This document shows, piece by piece, positions 57,097 to 64,000 of a stretch of 64,000 nucleotides of DNA. The position numbers and the translations under genes were made by a program. Origin of the DNA: an uncultured Lachnospiraceae bacterium (GTDB lineage Bacteria > Bacillota > Clostridia > Lachnospirales > Lachnospiraceae). The notes beneath the pieces were generated by a model. The model ran no database searches. It had not been told where the DNA came from and worked only from the letters and a program-made list of their open reading frames with translations. Location of the stretch: contig CAKRHW010000006.1 of the NCBI GenBank assembly GCA_934339365.1, positions 1 to 64,000 on the forward strand, given 5' to 3'. Position 1 is the stretch's first letter, and each line of letters opens with the position of its first letter.

Positions 57097-57827
57097 TCTC
57101 CTTCTTCAAAACGATCTGAATATGCAATATGATACTTTTTCCCTATTTTTCGATAATCCTGAATCCGGTCAAGTCTGAAAATAGCCGGATAATTGTATTT
57201 TGACACATATTCATTTCCCTGCTTTTCAACAATATAAGCATTCAGATAAAAATAATATTCTGAAAACAGCAGTGCTACCGGCTCAATCAATCGTGTCACT
57301 GTTTCCTTTTCCGGTACTTTTTTCTCATACTGAATCTCTAATAATTCGCAATCCCGGATATCTGTTCCTAATTCCCATAATCTGTCTTTGGTAGAAGTCT
57401 GGTGCTGAAGTTCTACATAATGATATTTTTCATTGGATATCAAATCAGACACTAATTTCATATTTTTTTGTGGTACACATCCACGAATCAATTTATCTAA
57501 AATACTGCCAATTTCCTTCTTTGTAAATGCCCGGCTTTCTAATAAAATTTTACTGACAGCAAGAATTTCACTATTACTCATAAGTGCATCTTCGACTCCA
57601 CACATAACAAAACCCTTATGCGTTCGATCATATTTAATACTGTGGTGCTCTGTCGAATGCAAGATACTCCGTTCATCTAAAAATGCCCGAATATCATCTA
57701 AATCCCGCTGAATCGTGCGTTCATCAACTACAAAACGTTGTGCTTCTTCTACCTTGTTAATGACCTTTCCTTCACACAATCGGACATACATATCAAGGGT
57801 CCGACTATTTTTTCGATTTTTATCCAT
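57054..57827 (-). pseudogene. WYL-domain regulator, C-terminally truncated by deletion into lgt
   Basis: 257 codons: N-terminal helix-turn-helix (about 10-60, with VVDERTIQRDLDDIRAFL) and most of a WYL domain (EPVALLFSEYYFYLNAYIVE). The true protein sequence ends at DRFEEGE near 57097; the remaining 13 residues are lgt DNA read in another frame. The normal C-terminal WCX part (about 60-70 residues) is missing. It might still bind DNA. Its targets are unknown. Confidence 0.82.
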
Positions 57828-58072
57828 AAATTCTTTCTGCCTCCTTCCCCTTCTTATATATTAAATGATACCTCACATTCGCCTCTTTGTCAGTAATAGG
57901 AATAATTTTTCGATTTTTCAGCAATTCTTTTGAATCCTGTTTTTCCCCCGTTTTACTATTCATTTTCTGAAATGTAGATTTCTATATTTCTATTGTACAA
58001 GTTTAAAAATAACATGTAAACTATTCTATGTAAGAAATGTAATTTATATAAATCAGGAAGGAGTGTTCTTTT

Positions 58073-58818
58073 ATGGAATATGTAACATTAAATAATGATG
58101 TAAAAATGCCAAAACTTGGATACGGTGTCTATCAGACTCCACCAGAAGCCACTGAGCAATGTGTTCTTGATGCAATTCAGATTGGATATCGTAGTATTAC
58201 ACTGTCCAGGCATACGGATATGAGAAAGCCAAAGCTTCCATTGAAGAATCGTTGCAGAAATTAAAAACAGACTATATTGATCTTTTGCTGATTCATCAGC
58301 CATTTGGAGATTACTATGGTACTTATCGTGCAATGGAAGAAGCCTATCGTTCTAAAAAAGTCAGAGCAATTGGTGTTTCTAATTTTTACCCTGACCGTTA
58401 TTTAGACCTTGTTCATTTTTCCGATATTACATCAGCCGTAAATCAGGTAGAAACACATGTATTCCAGCAACAAAAAATTGCCAAAGAATATATGAAAAAG
58501 AATGGCACGCAAATTATGTCATGGGGTCCATTTGCAGAAGGAAAAAATAACTATTTCCAGACTCCTCTTTTGATTGAAATCGGAGAAAAATATGGTAAAA
58601 CACCTGCACAGGTTGCCCTTCGTTTCTTATTGCAAAGCGATGTCGTAGTCATTCCAAAATCTATACACCAAAATCGCATGAAAGAAAATTTTGACGTATT
58701 TGATTTCTCGCTTTCTTCTGAGGATATGCAAAAAATTGAGTCTTTAGATCTTGGAGAAAGTCTCTTTTTCTCTCACTATGATCCAAAGACTGTAGAATGG
58801 TTTATGAGTATTCTTTAA
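58073..58818 (+). pseudogene. Aldo/keto reductase with internal deletion and frameshift
   Basis: AGGAAGGAG precedes an ATG at 58073. The first ~43 codons (EYVTLNNDVKMPKLGYGVYQ to IQIGYRSI) are the start of a 2,5-diketogluconate-reductase-type AKR. The frame then shifts at 58200-58220, where bases still recall the DTAQAYG motif, and the protein resumes in another frame at GYEKAKASIEESLQKLKTDY through to the normal C-terminus. About 45 residues, including the catalytic Lys, are gone; the catalytic Asp is damaged. Hence inactive. The His of LLLIHQP remains. Confidence 0.88.
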
Positions 58819-58825
58819 TTTCTAT

Positions 58826-59686
58826 TTATAATAACATAAGCAACGTTCCTGCCAAGATCAAAAGCAACCCCAAAAGGGCTTTTTTGCTTAATTTTTCCTT
58901 GAATACGATATAGGAAAAAATCACAGTAACGACGATGCTTAGTTTATCAATTGGAACGACCACACTGGCCAGTCCATCCTGTAAGGCCTTGTAATAGCAC
59001 AGCCAGGATGCTCCCGTTGCAAGGCCTGACAGGCAGATAAATCCCAGTTCTTTTTTATCTATTTCTTTGAGTTCACTCTGTTTTTTCGTCACAAAAACCA
59101 CCAGCCATGCCATCAGTAATACGACTATCGTCCGGATGGCTGTCCCCAGATTTGAATTGATTCCTTCCATTCCAACTTTTCCAAGGATAGATGTCAAACT
59201 TGCAAAAAATGCAGAACATAAGGCATAAATCAGCCAGCCATTTCCTTTCTTTTTTGCTTCTGTCCCTTCTTTTTTTGTAATCATCAGATACGTTCCTATC
59301 CCAATGAAAATCACACAAATAAATTTTAATGCACTGATTTCTTCTCCTAAAAAAAGAAATGCCATAAGAATCGTTAAAATTACACTTGATTTATCAATCG
59401 GAACAACTTTATTTACATCCCCTGTCTGTAATGCTTTAAAATAGCATAGCCAGGATGCCCCGGTTGCAAGCCCCGACAAAATCAGGAAAATCCATGTTTG
59501 TCCTGATACTGTGCCAATCTCATTTTGTGCATGCACAAGAAATACCATCAGCCATGAAAAAATCAATACTACAATGGTCCGGATGGCAGTTGCCAGATTC
59601 GAATCAGTTTTACGGATTCCGCATTTTGCAAGAATCGATGTTACGCCTGCAAAAAATGCAGACAGAAATGCAAATATTACCCACAT
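58826..59686 (-). CDS. EamA/DMT-superfamily transporter
   Basis: 286 residues with ten helices in two homologous EamA repeats; each repeat has a matching SAFFAGVTSILAKCGI / SAFFASLTSILGKVGM helix and SGLATGASWLCYFKAL / SGLATGASWLCYYKAL segment, so the internal duplication is unusually clear. The ATG at 59686 has AAGGAGAG upstream. It is probably a small-molecule exporter or importer; substrate unknown. Convergent with the AKR pseudogene, eight bases apart. Confidence 0.9.
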   Translation of the reverse strand: MWVIFAFLSAFFAGVTSILAKCGIRKTDSNLATAIRTIVVLIFSWLMVFLVHAQNEIGTVSGQTWIFLILSGLATGASWLCYFKALQTGDVNKVVPIDKSSVILTILMAFLFLGEEISALKFICVIFIGIGTYLMITKKEGTEAKKKGNGWLIYALCSAFFASLTSILGKVGMEGINSNLGTAIRTIVVLLMAWLVVFVTKKQSELKEIDKKELGFICLSGLATGASWLCYYKALQDGLASVVVPIDKLSIVVTVIFSYIVFKEKLSKKALLGLLLILAGTLLMLL

Positions 59687-59705
59687 TTTTCTCTCTCCTT
59701 TCACA

Positions 59706-60866
59706 TTATCTAAGGTTCAAACGATATCCGGCTCCCCAGACAGTTTCTATAATCTGTGGGTTCTTAGGATCATCTTCAATTTTCTCGCGAATTCGGTTAA
59801 TGTGCACCGTAACCGTTGCATTATCCGACATATAATCATATCCCCATATTTTTTCAAATAAATGCTCTTTCGAAAATACAATATTCGGATTTAACGCCAT
59901 ATACTTTAAAAGTTCGAATTCTCGATTTGGAAAATGAATCTCTTTTCCATTCTTCATACCTTTCCAGCTTTTCGTTAAAATCGTAAGATTACCAATCTGA
60001 ATCTGATAATCCTCTAAATACGCTCCCATGTCAACCTTTTGAAAGTAAAATGGCATATTGCCCGTTTCTAGTTTGGAAAAATAAAATAATTTTGCAAGCA
60101 GCTTTTCCATATCACAAGATTTTCTATAGGCAACCAGCAGGTATTCTTTCCTTTTTTCCTCCGTATTTGCAATTCCATCCAGCATGCCTTTTAAATATCC
60201 TTTTACCGAAGTCAGCGGTGTCCGAAGATCATGTGAAATTCCACTTACCATCTCTGTTCTTGCCTTTTCATATGCCTGATTGGTTTCCATCTGTTCCTTT
60301 AAATGCTTTTGCATCAAATCAAAACTTTCACATACATTTTTAAACTCATCTTACTTCTGGTATCCAATCGGTTCATCTAAATTTCCCTCTGTAATTCTGT
60401 TAGCCGCATGATTTAATAACTGAACCGGCTGCATAATAGAACGAATCAGTCGCTTTGTCATAATCTGACTAAGGAGCAGAATAAACAGTATGACAACAAT
60501 TCCAACATCTAAAACCACTAACAGAAATACTTCAAACATTCCCCTGTCCATTCCTAAAATTGATTTTTGACCCGGACAGCTTACAAAAAATAAATGATAT
60601 ATCACACCATCTATCTGGGTATCCCTTGCTAAAATCGTTGTATTTTCAATCAGATAGCTTTCTATCTTTTCCCCATCTCTTTTTGTCTGAAACAATGCCT
60701 CTGCACTTTCTATTTCATTATGCTTTGCATTTTTGTAAATCATTTTTCCTTTTCCCTTTAATACAATCAATCGGAAATCGTATTTTTCTACAGACTGCGC
60801 TGCCTTTTCCCAGTCTCCATCTTCTAACGGCAATGTTGAAACGAGCTGATATGTTTCCTGTTACTG
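59706..60866 (-). pseudogene. Histidine kinase remnant fused to the DNA-binding domain of its response regulator
   Basis: Read on the minus strand: a sensor domain lacking its first helix (begins near 60866 after an in-frame stop), one helix (LVVLDVGIVVILFILLL), HAMP, an in-frame TAA at 60353-60351 inside HAMP, then HisKA with the phospho-His in MVSGISHDLRTPLTS. After KVDMGAYLEDYQI the text passes directly into an OmpR-type winged helix (NGKEIHFPNREFELLKYMAL to ETVWGAGYRLNL). The kinase ATPase domain and the regulator's receiver domain are both absent, as after one in-frame deletion across a kinase-regulator pair. Confidence 0.87.
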
Positions 60867-60958
60867 TTTTCATGAGCAGACCCTCATTCTATTATGTTTA
60901 TTGTGCCTCTTACTTGTAAACGAAAAACGGAACAAAACTAAACATTTTCTAAACAAAA

Positions 60959-61014
60959 AGAAAGCACCTTTCATCCATGTCTTAACTTTCTGACATTTAC
61001 TCCCGGTGCTTTCT
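60959..61014 (-). terminator. Terminator of feoAB
   Basis: AGAAAGCACC (60959-60968) pairs with GGTGCTTTCT (61005-61014); on the minus strand the stem is followed by TTTTTG. The loop contains a small TGTC/GACA hairpin. Confidence 0.75.
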
Positions 61015-61039
61015 AATTTTTTTACAATTCTATCAATCT

Positions 61040-63376
61040 CTACAAAGCCATTATCAGCAATCGTACCAGAAATGCAGCAATCCACGCAATAAAACATTGC
61101 CAGATTACTACACCAACTGCCCATTTTCCACCTAATTCACGCTTGATAGATGCAATAGCTGCAACACAAGGTGTATAGAGAAGACTAAATACCAGCAAAG
61201 AAGCTGCTGCCGTAGTGGAAAGTACAGTTCCAATATTTCCTCCAAATAAAACTTCTAATGTAGAAACAACACTTTCTTTTGCCATAAATCCACTAATCAG
61301 TGAAGTGCAGATTCTCCAGTCTCCAAGTCCTAATGGTGTAAAGAGTGGAACCAAAAATCCAGATACGGATGCTAAAATGCTGTCTGCTGAATCCTTTACC
61401 ATATTAAGATGTAAGTCAAAACTCTGAAGGAACCAGACTACCATCGTCGCAATTAAAATAACGGTAAATGCTCTCTGTAAAAAATCCTTTGCCTTCTCCC
61501 ATAATAACTGGGCTACATTTTTTGCTCCCGGCAGACGGTAATTTGGAAGTTCCATTACAAATGGAACCGGTTCCCCTTTAAATAAGGTTCCTCTGTATAA
61601 AAATGCAATTAAAATTCCTACTACAATTCCTAACAAGTACAATCCTGCCATAATCAGTCCGCCCTTCTTTGGAAAAAATACACTCACAAAGAAAGAATAA
61701 ATCGGAAGCTTCGCTGTACAACTCATAAATGGGGTTAACAGAATAGTCATTTTCCTGTCTCGTTCACTTGTTAACGTCCTTGTTGCCATAACTGCCGGTA
61801 CCGTACAGCCAAATCCAATCAGCAATGGCACAATACTTCTTCCAGACAGTCCGATTTTACGCAGTAACTTATCCATTACAAATGCAACTCTTGCAATATA
61901 TCCGCTATCTTCCATCAGGGATAAAAAGAAAAACAAAGTTACGATAATCGGCAGGAAACTAAGGACACTTCCAACCCCGGTAAAAATTCCATCAATCACT
62001 AAACTATGTACGGCAGTATTGACATGTGCTGCAGTTAATGCCGCATCCGTCAGAGATGATAATTTCTCAATACCAAGTTCTAACACTCCCTGCAGCCATG
62101 CACCAATTACATTAAATGTCAGATAAAATACTAACACCATAATCCCTACAAAACAAGGCAATGCTGTATATTTACCTGTAAGAATTTTATCAATTTTTTC
62201 ACTTCGAATCCGCTCTTTGCTTTCTTTTGGTTTGGTAACTGTCTGCTCACACAAATGTTCAATAAAATCAAATCGCATATCTGCAATCGCTGCACTTCTG
62301 TCTAAGTGTCGTTCTGTTTCCATCTGCTTGACAATATGCTCTAAAGTCTCTTTTTCATTTTCATCTAGCTTTAACTGTTCTAAAATCAGCGGATCTCCTT
62401 CGATTGCTTTCGTTGCTGCAAATCGAACCGGAATCCCGGCATTTTCTGCATGATCTTCAATCAGATGCAGGACTGCATGGATACAACGATGAACCGCTCC
62501 ATTGTGATCGTTCTTATTACAAAAATCCTGCCGCAACGGACGTTCCTGATATTTTGCAATATGTAATGCATGTGCTACAAGTTCGTCTACACCTTCATTC
62601 TTTGCCGCTGAAATCGGCACAACCGGAACTCCCAACAAAGCTTCCATTGCGTTCACATCAATTGATCCCTGATTTCCTACTACTTCATCCATCATATTCA
62701 GAGCCACAACCATCGGGATATTCATTTCTAACAACTGCATGGTCAGATAAAGATTTCTCTCAATATTTGTCGCATCTACAATATTAATAATAGCAAGTGG
62801 CTTTTCCTCTAATACAAAATTTCTCGAAACAATCTCTTCACTGCTATAAGGTGACATGGAATAAATTCCCGGAAGATCCGTAATATCCGTATTCGGATAT
62901 CCCTTCATCGCTCCATCTTTTCGATCCACCGTTACACCCGGAAAATTTCCCACATGCTGATTCGATCCGGTTAACTGATTAAATAATGTAGTCTTCCCGC
63001 AATTCTGATTCCCGACTAACGCATATGTAAGAACGGTACCTTCCGGCAACGGATGCTCATCCTCTTTCGAATGGTATTTTCCCTCTTCTCCAAGTCCCGG
63101 ATGTTCCGTATCCTTAAGACGCTCACTATTTTCATGCTTTCGACTCCGTTCTTCAATCGGTGCAATCTCAATCTGATCCGCCTCCGCCAATCGAAGCGTC
63201 AGCTCATATCCATGAACCTGCAACTCCATGGGATCACCCATTGGAGCAAATTTAACAATCGTAACCTCCGCTCCCGGAATCATGCCCATGTCTAAAAAAT
63301 GCTGCCGTAAAGCACCTTTTCCACCAACAGTCTTAATGACAGCACTTTTCCCAACTCCTAATTCCTTTAATGTCAT
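61040..63376 (-). CDS. feoB: Ferrous iron transporter, FeoA-FeoB fusion
   Basis: 778 residues. Residues 1-75 are a FeoA SH3-like domain (MTLKELGVGKSAVIK), then a charged, His-containing linker (75-105), the FeoB G domain (about 108-270) with G1 GNQNCGKTTLFNQLTG, G3 DLPGIYSMSPYSSEE and G4 NMMD, and the membrane part with Gate regions (GFGCTVPAVMATR and SCTAKLPIYSFF, carrying the conserved Cys). Imports Fe2+. The promoter region has Fur-like and GTTAGT-type half-sites. Confidence 0.95.
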   Translation of the reverse strand: MTLKELGVGKSAVIKTVGGKGALRQHFLDMGMIPGAEVTIVKFAPMGDPMELQVHGYELTLRLAEADQIEIAPIEERSRKHENSERLKDTEHPGLGEEGKYHSKEDEHPLPEGTVLTYALVGNQNCGKTTLFNQLTGSNQHVGNFPGVTVDRKDGAMKGYPNTDITDLPGIYSMSPYSSEEIVSRNFVLEEKPLAIINIVDATNIERNLYLTMQLLEMNIPMVVALNMMDEVVGNQGSIDVNAMEALLGVPVVPISAAKNEGVDELVAHALHIAKYQERPLRQDFCNKNDHNGAVHRCIHAVLHLIEDHAENAGIPVRFAATKAIEGDPLILEQLKLDENEKETLEHIVKQMETERHLDRSAAIADMRFDFIEHLCEQTVTKPKESKERIRSEKIDKILTGKYTALPCFVGIMVLVFYLTFNVIGAWLQGVLELGIEKLSSLTDAALTAAHVNTAVHSLVIDGIFTGVGSVLSFLPIIVTLFFFLSLMEDSGYIARVAFVMDKLLRKIGLSGRSIVPLLIGFGCTVPAVMATRTLTSERDRKMTILLTPFMSCTAKLPIYSFFVSVFFPKKGGLIMAGLYLLGIVVGILIAFLYRGTLFKGEPVPFVMELPNYRLPGAKNVAQLLWEKAKDFLQRAFTVILIATMVVWFLQSFDLHLNMVKDSADSILASVSGFLVPLFTPLGLGDWRICTSLISGFMAKESVVSTLEVLFGGNIGTVLSTTAAASLLVFSLLYTPCVAAIASIKRELGGKWAVGVVIWQCFIAWIAAFLVRLLIMAL

Positions 63377-63443
63377 ACCTTCTGCTCATCCCTTTCCCTT
63401 TAGACTATTCTTAAAAAATCCGAAAAACAATTTTCTTAATGAT

Positions 63444-63495
63444 AATTTATATCAATAGTTAGTGTTTGTCAACTAATTAATTTGATAATACTAAC
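63444..63495 (-). promoter_or_regulatory. feoAB promoter with metal-box-like half-sites
   Basis: The minus strand has TTGACA (63472-63467), 17 bases, TAAATT (63449-63444). GTTAGT (63458-63463), ACTAAT (63472-63477) and ACTAAC (63490-63495), the half-site seen at mntH, lie over and just upstream of the -35. A TGATA-ATTTA-TATCA inverted repeat (63440-63454) covers the -10. Confidence 0.5.
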
Positions 63496-63574
63496 TAAAA
63501 TTCACAGTCTAAAACAAAAGTGTTACCAGACCAATCGCCCTGTCCGTTTCCTTTTCAAACAAGTAAGACAAAAT

Positions 63575-64000
63575 TTAGAATCCACCATTCTGATATGCTC
63601 TCGCAATCACATACGACGGTTCATAAAATGCACTGCAATTATAATTATCAATCACATCACAGATTTCATCGTTATAAACCCTGATTATTCCATCTACAAA
63701 ATCTTCCTTTGAAGTTAATGTGTCTCTGATCAGACGCTGATAGACCGCTCCCATATCCAAAGGAGATGGAATAATGGATGCCATTTCTTTATCAACCTCT
63801 GTTATATCGTAATCTCCATTCTTTAAATCATAATCCTTTATCCAGTCTGCTTCAACTTTTAATGGATTTTCACAATGTAATGCCTTTGCACAACTAAGCA
63901 GATGGAATAAACCATCCCGTCCAATTGTATTTACAACATACTTATTTTTCCGCTTAATATGCCTTGCCACACGTTCTATCATATAACATACAAAATATAA
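63575..64000 (-). CDS. 3' end of an unrecognised gene (partial, runs off the right edge)
   Basis: The frame is open from the window edge to the stop at 63575 (about 141 codons visible). An ATG at 63982 has no ribosome site before it, so the true start is probably outside. The visible part is soluble and acidic, e.g. NKYVVNTIGRDGLFHLLSCA and MASIIPSPLDMGAVYQRLI. I do not recognise the family. Confidence 0.55.
   Translation of the reverse strand, partial: LYFVCYMIERVARHIKRKNKYVVNTIGRDGLFHLLSCAKALHCENPLKVEADWIKDYDLKNGDYDITEVDKEMASIIPSPLDMGAVYQRLIRDTLTSKEDFVDGIIRVYNDEICDVIDNYNCSAFYEPSYVIARAYQNGGF

Noticed and set aside
59706..60353. A genuine membrane one-component regulator combining HisKA and a winged helix
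   Set aside because: The HAMP nonsense codon, lost first helix and absence of the ATPase and receiver domains make a deletion chimera far more likely.

Overview
The window looks like the chromosome of a low-GC, anaerobic Gram-positive gut or rumen bacterium, most likely Lachnospiraceae-like (Clostridia). The reasons are AT-rich DNA with strong AGGAGG ribosome sites, a clostridial type I-B CRISPR system, a GlcT-type glucose PTS, ATP-type PckA, a FeoA-FeoB fusion, and two large secreted GH9 cellulases with Thr/Pro linkers and BspA-like C-termini. The family assignment is inference; no rRNA or tRNA is present.

1-9.8 kb: a complete type I-B CRISPR-Cas locus on the minus strand, cas6-cas8b(cas11b)-cas7-cas5-cas3-cas4-cas1-cas2, followed by leader and array. 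The most interesting signal is upstream of cas6. It is a two-pseudo-repeat, crRNA-like RNA gene (9527-9618) with its own consensus promoter. Its guide matches the DNA just upstream of and into the -35 box of the next promoter (9445-9473). Over the first 19 positions the only mismatches are at 6, 12 and 18, the bases that type I Cascade flips out. This is what a CreR/CreA-type autoregulatory guide should look like. Cas8b also carries a textbook internal start for the small subunit Cas11b.

9.8-26.8 kb: mostly housekeeping and metabolic genes: MATE exporter, aldo/keto reductase, SulP transporter, a diguanylate cyclase broken by an exact 14-bp tandem duplication, an SDR, folD-fchA (one-carbon), a LysR regulator, pckA, and the glucose PTS operon ptsG-ptsH-ptsI plus an antiterminator gene. 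The antiterminator is fused to a Nudix hydrolase, the ptsG leader has a clear RAT/terminator switch, and HPr lacks the regulatory Ser46.

26.8-37 kb: a PLD-helicase-DUF3427 protein with a truncated Panacea-like partner (possible defence remnant), an orphan solute-binding lipoprotein beside a membrane HD-GYP protein, bioB, an MFS transporter, and an Nramp manganese transporter with a palindromic operator at its start site.

37-43 kb: decayed ECF/ABC transporter cluster (EcfT, EcfA, MptD-type S component, two ABC exporters collapsed into one reading frame), DUF3592 protein and a large polytopic membrane protein.

43-52.7 kb: two near-identical GH9 endoglucanase genes with different linkers, flanking a small XRE-regulator/membrane-protein operon.

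52.7-64 kb: DUF389, bPH2, SseB-like, YdcF and ion-transporter genes, then several deletion scars (WYL/Lgt, aldo/keto reductase, histidine kinase-response regulator), an EamA transporter, feoAB, and the 3' end of an unrecognised gene. The number of internal-deletion scars between 37 and 61 kb is itself notable.
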